Shown piece after piece: positions 37,689 to 43,905 of a DNA stretch of 53,511 nucleotides; the stretch's first letter is position 1; each line of letters begins with the position of its first letter. The notes under the pieces were generated by a model. The model worked only from the letters and a program-made list of their open reading frames with translations. It was not told the origin of the DNA and made no database searches. The position numbers and the translations under genes were made by a program. Source of the stretch: a virus; the IMG/VR virus record IMGVR_UViG_3300042339_000355, positions 1-53,511 of that record; one strand, 5' to 3'.

Positions 37689-38509
37689 AAACGGCAGCAT
37701 ATACAATCTGTAAAAATGAACTTCAATACGTAGAGAAGTGGTTATACTATACCAAAAAATTTACATATAGAGTGATACTTGATACCGGTTCAACTGACGG
37801 GACTTGGGAAATGTTTCAAGAGGCTGCAAAGGTCGATCCTAATCTGATTATTGAGCAAAAGATATTCACCCCATGGATATTTAATGTAGCACGTAACTAC
37901 AACTTAGATATGATTCCTACTGACGTAGATTGGTGTTTAAGTCCGGATCTAGATGAATATTTCAGTATCAATGTGTTAGCTGAAATGAAAAACACAATGG
38001 AAGCTAATCCTACTGTTACTAACATATCGTGTGATAGATTAGATTTATATACAGAAAATGTTAGAGTAGGTCCTCCTAACTTTTTAGGTACAAACAAAAT
38101 ACATCGTAGACACGATTATACTTGGGCACAACCTATCTATGAACATCTTTGGTTTAAGCACAAAGATAGATATGAAGTTGAAATATATAATGAAAATATC
38201 TATCTAATACATGACCAAGATTTTAAAAAACAATCTCGCCCTGAATTGTATATAAAAATGTTAAAAGATGAGTTTGAAAGCAATCCAACTAACTGTTGGA
38301 CTTTATGGTACTTGTTGGCGCATTATTATAAAATAGAAGATTTAGAAAACTATGTTACTTGCGGGATAGTGTTTATCAATCACACTCACAAAGATGAAAG
38401 ATATACACAGGTACGCGGCATATTAACTTACATCTATCAGAATGTACCATTAGACATATTATTGAAATCAAAATTATTAGAAACTTTAGGAAAAAATCCA
38501 CCTAACTGA
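37685..38509 (+). CDS. Glycosyltransferase family 2-like (GT-A)
   Basis: A 274-residue protein. It opens MKTAAYTICKNELQYVEKW, typical of the GT2 branch that starts with AxxxCKNE, then has VILDTGSTDGTWEMF (nucleotide-sugar site, about residues 30-44) and SPDLDEYF with Asp88 and Asp90 as the metal-binding DxD. The rest includes a histidine-rich middle (IHRRHDYTWAQPIYEHLW) and a helical C-terminal part (CWTLWYLLAHYYK), again typical of this branch. It is the last gene of the tight run begun at 34057; a 62-base gap with a new late promoter follows. Donor and acceptor are unknown. Confidence 0.82.
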   Translation: MKTAAYTICKNELQYVEKWLYYTKKFTYRVILDTGSTDGTWEMFQEAAKVDPNLIIEQKIFTPWIFNVARNYNLDMIPTDVDWCLSPDLDEYFSINVLAEMKNTMEANPTVTNISCDRLDLYTENVRVGPPNFLGTNKIHRRHDYTWAQPIYEHLWFKHKDRYEVEIYNENIYLIHDQDFKKQSRPELYIKMLKDEFESNPTNCWTLWYLLAHYYKIEDLENYVTCGIVFINHTHKDERYTQVRGILTYIYQNVPLDILLKSKLLETLGKNPPN

Positions 38510-38543
38510 TATTTTAGTTATACAAAAAAACAAGAAAAGTTAA

Positions 38544-38551
38544 TATAAATA
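38544..38551 (+). promoter_or_regulatory. T4-type late promoter (TATAAATA)
   Basis: Exact TATAAATA in the gap after the GT2 gene, 20 bases before the ATG at 38572, with AAGGAA between promoter and start. The 5' leader would be very short. Confidence 0.55.
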
Positions 38552-38571
38552 TAATATAAGGAACATTTAAA

Positions 38572-38991
38572 ATGAGTACAATTAAAACAGGATATTGGGT
38601 AAGGGTAATAGATAATTCAGTAACAGACTGCTGGGACTCCGCACCACCTGCAGGTCAAGATGGTTGGAATGAAGCAGTTGAAATAATCCCTGATCTAATA
38701 CAAAATCGTGAAATAATGACCACACACACATTTGATCTTAGTAAAAGTCCAGTTGAAATTATTTGGGGTAAACGTGATTTAGAAATAGATGAACGCAAAG
38801 GTTCGTTAATCGGACAAGCTAATGGATTATTTCAGCAGGTTGTTTACCAACAAATACAACTACAACTGAGTGCTAATCCTGCAGAAGAATTTGATACTAG
38901 TTTGGTTAGTGCTGCCAAAGAAACATTATTAGCAAAAATAGCTCAAATTGAAGCCGCTACGACACATGAAGAAGTAGACGCTTTGATGTAA
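38572..38991 (+). CDS. Small tail-fibre-type protein with helical C-terminus, unknown function
   Basis: A 139-residue protein. Residues 1-45 (MSTIKTGYWVRVIDNSVTDCW ... GWNEAVEIIPDL) look like a small beta domain. Residues 50-85 carry VEIIWGKRDLEIDERKGSLI, and the end is helical with coiled-coil character (ETLLAKIAQIEAATTHEEVDAL). The VDL-x-x-ERK-x-x-LI style of the middle recalls small phage tail proteins, so it may be a stray member of the fibre-assembly set now inside the glycan island. AAGGAA precedes the ATG and a consensus late promoter lies just upstream, supporting a virion-related role. I cannot name the family. Confidence 0.65.
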   Translation: MSTIKTGYWVRVIDNSVTDCWDSAPPAGQDGWNEAVEIIPDLIQNREIMTTHTFDLSKSPVEIIWGKRDLEIDERKGSLIGQANGLFQQVVYQQIQLQLSANPAEEFDTSLVSAAKETLLAKIAQIEAATTHEEVDALM

Positions 38992-39015
38992 AATAAATGG
39001 TTATACTGTCTCTAT

Positions 39016-39023
39016 TATAAATA
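39016..39023 (+). promoter_or_regulatory. T4-type late promoter (TATAAATA)
   Basis: Exact TATAAATA in the 48-base gap after 38991, 16 bases before the ATG of the mini-ORF at 39040, with AGGAAA between. It should drive the mini-ORF and the coupled glycosyltransferase and mutase genes. Confidence 0.55.
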
Positions 39024-39039
39024 TTTTACAGGAAATAGT

Positions 39040-39126
39040 ATGACACCACGTATTCTTATTACGGGCTTACCGAGCTCGGACAAAATCCATCTAGCACATA
39101 TTTGCAAGAGTTTAGGCTTGAAGTAA
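39040..39126 (+). pseudogene. 28-codon mini-ORF, likely P-loop kinase remnant or leader peptide
   Basis: The ORF runs MTPRILITGLPSSDKIHLAH to ICKSLGLK. It has a consensus late promoter (39016), an AGGAAA ribosome site and an ATG, and its stop overlaps the next ATG as TAATG (39124-39128). RILITGLPSSDKI looks like the start of a P-loop nucleotide kinase, whose Walker A should read GxxxxGK[ST]; here the Gly is Asp and the Ser/Thr is Ile, so it cannot bind nucleotide normally. Two readings remain. It may be a decayed gene whose promoter and start now serve the downstream glycosyltransferase, or a leader peptide that couples translation. The P-loop resemblance is short. Confidence 0.5.
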
Positions 39127-39926
39127 TGCAAAAACTAAATGTGGTATTAAGGACCTGTGATAAAGCCTCATTGGCAAGTAATCGCATTGTGCCAAAAGAC
39201 GAATGTGTAAAAAGATGTTATAACTCACTAGTAACGTCATTAACTAATTATAATAACCCTTTTAGTTTACACGTAATTGATGATGATTCTTCCATTGAGA
39301 CTAAACAGTTCTTACATAACCATTTTGCTAATGCTACAATACAAGATGTAGTAGTTGATCCAACAATTGAATTTAAAGATATTAAACAAAAATCTAGATA
39401 TAGTTTAAAGATTGCATTAGACTACATTAGTCAGTTACCGGACGATGAACTTGTTTATCTAGTAGAAGATGACTATTTGCATTATCCAAATAGTATTGCT
39501 ACAATGATAGATGCAAGAAACTATTTAGAATCTATTAGTCCTGAGTTAACTATATGTATTTTTCCTCAAGATTTTAATCAACTATACTATCATCCACAGA
39601 ATCCCTTCAACGGAACATATGTTTATCCCTGTATGGTTATACCAGGACCAGATAGATATTATAGAAATACTTGGTTTACACACGAATCATTTTTAATACC
39701 AGTAAATTTATTTAAAAAATATAAAGAAGAATTTTATAGTTTATTGGATATCGGCACAATAGAAGGCTATTGGGAAGGTAACACAATAAGTAAAGTATGG
39801 CAACAACCTGAAGTTAGGATGATGATGCCTATGAAAACTTTAGCTATTCATTTAGGGGAAGCTAAAGATATATCTTTTTATGTAAAAGATTTGGAAGAAT
39901 TATGGGAACAAAACAAAATATCTTAA
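39126..39926 (+). CDS. GT-A fold glycosyltransferase
   Basis: The start is the ATG in the TAATG overlap with the mini-ORF, giving 266 residues (MQKLNVVLRTCDKASLASNR); a TTG start eight codons upstream is less likely. It begins with a nucleotide-sugar-binding strand (LNVVLRTCDK), has FSLHVIDDDSS as the first acidic turn and VYLVEDDYLHYP with Glu114-Asp115-Asp116 as the metal-binding motif. The C-terminal half contains NTWFTHESFLIP. Together these indicate a metal-dependent inverting or retaining GT-A enzyme of uncertain family. It overlaps the UDP-galactopyranose mutase gene by 25 bases, so it may be a galactofuranosyltransferase that uses the mutase product; this is inferred from position. 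Confidence 0.7.
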   Translation: MQKLNVVLRTCDKASLASNRIVPKDECVKRCYNSLVTSLTNYNNPFSLHVIDDDSSIETKQFLHNHFANATIQDVVVDPTIEFKDIKQKSRYSLKIALDYISQLPDDELVYLVEDDYLHYPNSIATMIDARNYLESISPELTICIFPQDFNQLYYHPQNPFNGTYVYPCMVIPGPDRYYRNTWFTHESFLIPVNLFKKYKEEFYSLLDIGTIEGYWEGNTISKVWQQPEVRMMMPMKTLAIHLGEAKDISFYVKDLEELWEQNKIS

Positions 39927-40906
39927 TAGTAGGGGCAGGCTTTGCTGGTAGTGTAGTAGCGAGAGAACTTGCAGAAAACAATTACAACGTAATAGTTATT
40001 GATAATAGAGACCATATTGGTGGTAATGCATATGACTATATCAATGAACACGGATTACGCATTCATAAATATGGACCGCATATCTTTCATACTAGTAACA
40101 AAAAAGTATTTGATTGGGTTAGTAAATTTACCGAGTGGACATTCTATGAACATCACGTGTTGGCGTTACTGGAAAGTGGCAAATATGTACCGTTTCCGGT
40201 TAACACAATCACATTAGAAACAGTAAAAAAAGAAGATATAAACAATACATTTTTTGAACCCTACAGTAAAAAGATGTGGGGAGAACATTATAAAACACTA
40301 AGCAAAGACGTATTAAATCGAGTTAGTACTAGAGATAATGACGACAGTAGATATTTTAGAGATGAATATCAATATCTACCGACACACGGATATACGACAT
40401 TATTCACTAATATATTAAATCATCCAAACATTACCGTTAAGTTGAATACGATGTTTGATAAGAGTATGGAAGATAATTATGATCATATCTTTAATTCTAT
40501 GCCCATAGATGTATATTATGATTTCATATACGGGGAATTACCATATAGGTCTATTAAATTTCATTCAATAACGTTTCCCTCACCCAGTATGTTACCTACT
40601 ACCGTAGTTAATTTTACTGATAATGGTTCGTTTACCAGAATGACTGAATGGAATAAACTACCCAATAATATTAATACGGGTAATACAACATTAACATTTG
40701 AAGAACCTTGTGATTATAAAGACAATAATAATGAACGTTATTATCCAATTGATACATATAGAGAGTTATATAAGAAGTATAAAGCTATCGAAAATACAAA
40801 AAATACGTTTATTGGACGTTGTGGAATGTATGTGTATATTGATATGCATATGGCTATTAGTTCATCATTAGAAACTGCCCATCAATTTTTGGAACAAAAA
40901 GCTTGA
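39902..40906 (+). CDS. glf: UDP-galactopyranose mutase
   Basis: A 334-residue flavoenzyme that interconverts UDP-galactopyranose and UDP-galactofuranose. The FAD-binding Rossmann motif ILIVGAGFAGSVVARELAE starts at residue 7 and RDHIGGNAYDY follows. GLRIHKYGPHIFHTS, YVPFPVNTI, a FIYGELPYRSIKF segment and the C-terminal GRCGMYVYIDMHMAI match the family along its length; the enzyme is usually about 365-390 residues, so this one is slightly short. A GGAAG site sits before its ATG inside the upstream glycosyltransferase. Galactofuranose occurs in LPS O-antigens and capsules of many bacteria. Presence here implies that the phage makes or alters a Galf-containing glycan. Confidence 0.92.
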   Translation: MGTKQNILIVGAGFAGSVVARELAENNYNVIVIDNRDHIGGNAYDYINEHGLRIHKYGPHIFHTSNKKVFDWVSKFTEWTFYEHHVLALLESGKYVPFPVNTITLETVKKEDINNTFFEPYSKKMWGEHYKTLSKDVLNRVSTRDNDDSRYFRDEYQYLPTHGYTTLFTNILNHPNITVKLNTMFDKSMEDNYDHIFNSMPIDVYYDFIYGELPYRSIKFHSITFPSPSMLPTTVVNFTDNGSFTRMTEWNKLPNNINTGNTTLTFEEPCDYKDNNNERYYPIDTYRELYKKYKAIENTKNTFIGRCGMYVYIDMHMAISSSLETAHQFLEQKA

Positions 40907-40931
40907 TATTTACTACAGGTTATGTTAGAAT
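40903..40931 (+). promoter_or_regulatory. Possible sigma70-type promoter before the heptose genes
   Basis: TTGATA (40903-40908), a 17-base spacer and TAGAAT (40926-40931) resemble a good -35/-10 pair. The ATG of the following gene is only six bases after the -10 box, so any transcript would be nearly leaderless, and no ribosome site is seen. The -35 overlaps the end of glf. It may be chance in AT-rich DNA. Confidence 0.35.
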
Positions 40932-40936
40932 AGTGT

Positions 40937-41344
40937 ATGAAAGTTTTTGTTAATGGAACGTTTGATATATTACATATGGGTCATTTAGACTTATTAAACT
41001 ATGCAAAGAGTTTAGGCACATATCTATTGGTTGCAATTGATTCTGATAATCGTGTAACCGAGAAAAAAGGTAGTGATAGACCATTCAACAAAATAGATAA
41101 TAGGGTAGCATTACTCAGTAATTTAAAAGCAGTAGATAAGGTATTAGTATTCAATACTGATTTTGAGTTAGAGAGTATCATTGAACAATACAAGCCGAAC
41201 ATTATGATAGTCGGAAGTGATTGGAAGAATAAAAAAGTAATAGGTTCGGAGTATGCTGAGGAATTAGTATTCTTTGATAGGGTAATAGATGAATCAACCA
41301 CAAAGACAATTGAAAATTATATTAATAGGCGACACCTGCATTGA
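40937..41344 (+). CDS. hldC: D-glycero-beta-D-manno-heptose-1-phosphate adenylyltransferase-like
   Basis: A 135-residue nucleotidyltransferase of the HldE C-terminal/RfaE2 family. NGTFDILHMGHLDLL gives the HxGH catalytic signature (His13, His16). VAIDSDNRVTEKKGSDRPFN covers the substrate loop, IMIVGSDWKNKKVIGSEYA the conserved central motif, and ESTTKTIENYI the usual C-terminal nucleotide loop. In bacteria this domain turns heptose-1-phosphate into ADP-heptose, and is often fused behind the kinase. Here it is a separate gene placed before the kinase, with a 56-base overlap. Length fits the single-domain form. A glycerol-3-phosphate cytidylyltransferase is the main alternative; the neighbouring kinase argues for heptose. 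Confidence 0.82.
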   Translation: MKVFVNGTFDILHMGHLDLLNYAKSLGTYLLVAIDSDNRVTEKKGSDRPFNKIDNRVALLSNLKAVDKVLVFNTDFELESIIEQYKPNIMIVGSDWKNKKVIGSEYAEELVFFDRVIDESTTKTIENYINRRHLH

Positions 41345-42044
41345 TGAATATCAATATGGTACAGTAGATAGAATGAGCCCTGAAGCTCCTGTACCTGTTT
41401 TTGTTCCTAAACACACTGAAACTAAATCAGGTATGGGAAGTAATGTTAAAGAAAATCTATTAGCATTGGGACTAAATGTCACCTCATTCTTGGGAGACCC
41501 ATCTAAAAAGAAACGTTTAATAGATGCAAAGTCTAAGCAACATTTAATGCGTATAGATGATGATGTAAAGTCTAATCCCTGCAATTTAGATTATGTAATG
41601 AAATTTCTAGAAGGTAGTGATGCTGTAGTTATATCTGATTATGCTAAAGGATTTGTCACAGAAGATTTTATTAAGGGTATTAGACAACAGTATGAAGGTC
41701 CTATCTTTGTTGATACCAAGAAACGTGATTTAAAACTATTTGAAGGTTGCATTGTAAAGATTAACGAAACAGAATATTCTAGTAGAATTAGTGATTGTTC
41801 TAATATGGTATTAACACGTGGTAGTAGCGGGGTATCATATAATAATAAAACATTTAGTGTACCTAAAGTAGATGTGTTTGATGTTTGTGGAGCGGGGGAC
41901 ACCTTCTTATCAGCGTTAACATATGGCTACTTAGTAGCAGACGATATGGAACAAGCAATAGAGTTTGCCATCAGAGCTAGTTCTATTACAGTGCAACACG
42001 TTGGTGTATACGCACCTACATTGGAGGAAATAAATGCGACTTGA
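41289..42044 (+). CDS. hldA: Heptose-7-phosphate kinase-like (PfkB family, HldE N-terminal type)
   Basis: A 251-residue PfkB-family kinase that should phosphorylate D-glycero-D-manno-heptose-7-phosphate at C1. IILIGDTCIDEYQYGTVDRM and SPEAPVPVF are hallmarks of the heptose kinase domain. SGMGSNVKENLLALG covers the substrate-binding glycines, VISDYAKGF the middle motif, and DVCGAGDTFLSAL the PfkB signature 2 with Asp204 as catalytic base. It is shorter than the usual 310-330 residue HldE kinase half, mainly by loss between the SGMGSNV motif and the central core, so activity needs testing. The start is inside the adenylyltransferase gene; TTG at 41310 is an alternative. GGAGG near its end serves the next gene. 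Confidence 0.82.
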   Translation: MNQPQRQLKIILIGDTCIDEYQYGTVDRMSPEAPVPVFVPKHTETKSGMGSNVKENLLALGLNVTSFLGDPSKKKRLIDAKSKQHLMRIDDDVKSNPCNLDYVMKFLEGSDAVVISDYAKGFVTEDFIKGIRQQYEGPIFVDTKKRDLKLFEGCIVKINETEYSSRISDCSNMVLTRGSSGVSYNNKTFSVPKVDVFDVCGAGDTFLSALTYGYLVADDMEQAIEFAIRASSITVQHVGVYAPTLEEINAT

Positions 42045-42390
42045 AGGATTTGTAGAAAAAGGTTGGGGCCACGAATTGATATGGGCTACTACTGATAAGT
42101 ATTGCGGCAAGTTATTGAAATTCAATAAGGGTGCAAAATTCAGTATGCATTTTCACGCTGAAAAGGATGAAAGTTGGTATATATTAAGTGGATTATTTAT
42201 GATTAAATTCATTGAAACGCAAGATGCTAGCTTACACGATGTTACATTAAAAGAGGGTGAAGTATGGCGCAATAGACCACTTCAACCTCATCAGGTTATA
42301 TGCTTAGAAGAAGGTACTATTATTGAAGTTAGTACACCTGATAGTGTAGAAGATAACTATAGAGTATTACCGGGAGACAGTCAGAAATGA
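42034..42390 (+). CDS. Cupin-domain protein (sugar isomerase/epimerase-like)
   Basis: A 118-residue single-domain cupin. KGWGHELIW near residue 9 is the opening often found in type II mannose-6-phosphate isomerase cupins. Cupin motif 1 is GAKFSMHFHAEKDESWYILSG in two pieces (His39, His41, Glu46 as metal ligands) and motif 2 follows around RPLQPHQVICL with a further His. It overlaps the kinase gene by 11 bases, has its GGAGG site there, and joins the next gene by ATGA, placing it in the heptose operon. Its substrate cannot be told from sequence; sugar phosphate isomerisation or epimerisation is likely. Nothing else here supplies the GmhA isomerase step, but GmhA is not a cupin. Confidence 0.72.
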   Translation: MRLEGFVEKGWGHELIWATTDKYCGKLLKFNKGAKFSMHFHAEKDESWYILSGLFMIKFIETQDASLHDVTLKEGEVWRNRPLQPHQVICLEEGTIIEVSTPDSVEDNYRVLPGDSQK

Positions 42391-42680
42391 AAATTATAGT
42401 AGATATTGATGGTACTATTTGTACTACAACTAATGGAGATTATGCAAACGCAGAACCGTATCTATCACGTATAGAACATTTTAATAAGTTATATGACGCA
42501 GGCAACGAGATACATTATTGGACAGCACGTGGCAGTAATACAGGTAAGAATTGGCTTGAACTTACACTTAAACAATTGAATGATTGGGGTGTTAAGTATA
42601 CTACGGCTGAGGTAGGTAAACCTGCATATGATATGTGGATAGATGATAAAGCTTTTAATGTAGGTACATATTTTAGATGA
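42387..42680 (+). CDS. Small HAD-family phosphatase
   Basis: A compact 97-residue HAD hydrolase. Motif I is KIIVDIDGTI with Asp6 (nucleophile) and Asp8, motif II Thr46 in HYWTARG, motif III Lys78 in VGKPAYD, and motif IV Asp86-Asp87 in WIDDKAF; all key residues are present. The lack of a large cap suggests a substrate that is open to the active site. From its place between heptose kinase and epimerase it could be the heptose-1,7-bisphosphate 7-phosphatase (GmhB role), although GmhB proteins are about twice this length. Small capless HADs are also common in capsule loci. ATGA overlaps at both ends show tight coupling. Confidence 0.78.
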   Translation: MKIIVDIDGTICTTTNGDYANAEPYLSRIEHFNKLYDAGNEIHYWTARGSNTGKNWLELTLKQLNDWGVKYTTAEVGKPAYDMWIDDKAFNVGTYFR

Positions 42681-43453
42681 AAATACTATTAACTGGACAC
42701 AACGGCTTTATTGGCAGTTATATGCTTAAAGCACTAAAAGAACACGATGTTACGACATTTGAATGGTCAGATGGAATTAGACCTAGCGTAATGGAATTCG
42801 AATGGGTCATTCATATGGGAGGAATCAGTAGCACCACTGAGCGTGATATAGATAAGATACTTAGACAGAATACAGAGTTTAGCATAGACTTATATGAAGA
42901 ATGTAAGACGTTTGGAGTTAATATGCAATATTCTAGTAGTGCAAGCGTGTATGGATTAGGGACTGATTTTAGTGAAACAGCACCTGTAGATCCAAGAAAT
43001 CCATACGCTTGGAGCAAGTATTTGTTTGAAAGATATGTAGAGAAACATCCTACAGGCAGTATAGTACAAGGATTTAGATATTTCAATGTATACGCATCTA
43101 ATGGTGTAGGCGAAGAACACAAAGATAAGCAAGCAAGTCCATTCTTTCAGTTTTATGAACAATCAAAAACAGGTGAAATACGTGTATTTGAGAATAGTGC
43201 AGATCATAAAAGAGATTTTGTACCGGTAGAAGAAGTGATAGATACGCATTTACAGTTTTTAAATATTAAAGAATCAGGTATATTTAATATAGGTAGTGGG
43301 AAACCTATTAGCTTTTTAGATGTAGCAAACACATTTAATGTAAAAGTAGTAGAGATTCCTATGCCGGAGATATTGAAAGCTAGTTATCAGAAGTATACGT
43401 GTGCTGATATGACTAAAACAAGGAAAACGTTAGCTAATATTGAAAAAAGATAA
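42677..43453 (+). CDS. hldD: ADP-L-glycero-D-manno-heptose 6-epimerase-like (NAD-dependent)
   Basis: A 258-residue extended short-chain dehydrogenase/epimerase. ILLTGHNGFIGSYML is the NAD(P)-binding GxxGxxG. HMGGISSTTERDIDKI corresponds to the HldD HxGAxSSTTE signature, QYSSSASVYG carries the catalytic Ser/Thr, and Tyr110-x-x-x-Lys114 (PYAWSKYLFE) is the catalytic pair. FRYFNVYASNGVGEEHKDKQ and DHKRDFVPVEEV match the HldD substrate loop. The family converts ADP-D,D-heptose to ADP-L,D-heptose, the donor for LPS inner-core heptosyltransferases. It is shorter than E. coli HldD (310 residues), with the loss mostly in loops and the C-terminus. It is the last gene of the heptose operon. Confidence 0.85.
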   Translation: MKILLTGHNGFIGSYMLKALKEHDVTTFEWSDGIRPSVMEFEWVIHMGGISSTTERDIDKILRQNTEFSIDLYEECKTFGVNMQYSSSASVYGLGTDFSETAPVDPRNPYAWSKYLFERYVEKHPTGSIVQGFRYFNVYASNGVGEEHKDKQASPFFQFYEQSKTGEIRVFENSADHKRDFVPVEEVIDTHLQFLNIKESGIFNIGSGKPISFLDVANTFNVKVVEIPMPEILKASYQKYTCADMTKTRKTLANIEKR

Positions 43454-43463
43454 GTAGTTATCT
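43448..43463 (+). promoter_or_regulatory. Short palindrome directly before a start codon
   Basis: AGATAA-GTAG-TTATCT is a perfect 6-bp stem with a 4-base loop. It spans the stop of hldD and lies two bases before the ATG at 43465, which has no ribosome site. A 14-base relative with one change stands directly before the ATG at 52809. Confidence 0.4.
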
Positions 43464-43464
43464 A

Positions 43465-43902
43465 ATGAATATATTTCAATCGTCTTATGACAATAGATTA
43501 CAAAGCTGGTACAAATTACGCAATAAAATCAAAAATCTTGATTTATCTCAACAATGTGTAGAAGTAGATAAATGGTGGCAAAATGCACCATTAATTAACT
43601 ATCATCTTCACCCAAATGAAGTCAGTGAGTGGCCCGGTCCTTGGGATCTTTTGGTAGAAAACACCTACTGTACACTTGCAAGGGGTCTAGGAATGTGTTA
43701 TACTCTACTGTTAATGGATATTTCTGATATAGAATTTGTATTAGCAACGGATGTACAGGGCGATGACATATCATTAGTCTTGGTTGACAACGCAAAATAT
43801 ATACTGAATTACTGGCCAGATACGGTGATAAGTAATAATCTAAAAGATTTTAAAATAGTACGCAAGTTAGATATAACAACAATTAATAAGAATATAGGGT
43901 AA
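43465..43902 (+). CDS. Conserved phage protein of unknown function (145 aa)
   Basis: A 145-residue acidic protein without signal or membrane segments. Notable conserved-looking parts are VEVDKWWQNAPLINYHLHPN, SEWPGPWDLL and NTYCTLARGLGMCYTLLLMD. The last resembles the Cys-containing helix start of transglutaminase-like and papain-like folds, and DIEFVLATDVQGD with LVLVDNAKYILNYWP could provide further residues of such a fold. I recall similar uncharacterised proteins in aquatic T4-like phages close to nucleotide-metabolism genes. No ribosome site precedes the ATG; a palindrome does. Gene order puts it just before nrdA (three bases after its stop). Confidence 0.6.
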   Translation: MNIFQSSYDNRLQSWYKLRNKIKNLDLSQQCVEVDKWWQNAPLINYHLHPNEVSEWPGPWDLLVENTYCTLARGLGMCYTLLLMDISDIEFVLATDVQGDDISLVLVDNAKYILNYWPDTVISNNLKDFKIVRKLDITTINKNIG

Positions 43903-43905
43903 AAA

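Noticed and set aside
38504-38530. Terminator after the GT2 gene (TAACT ... AGTTA followed by A-rich sequence)
   Set aside because: Stem of only five AT-rich pairs and no U-run.
39102-39125. TTG start at 39102 for the GT-A glycosyltransferase
   Set aside because: The ATG at 39126 in the TAATG overlap is directly followed by the family-like first strand; the extra eight residues add nothing.
40937-42044. A frameshifted HldE fusion
   Set aside because: The domains are in reverse order relative to HldE and each is a full ORF with its own start, so no single frameshift explains it.
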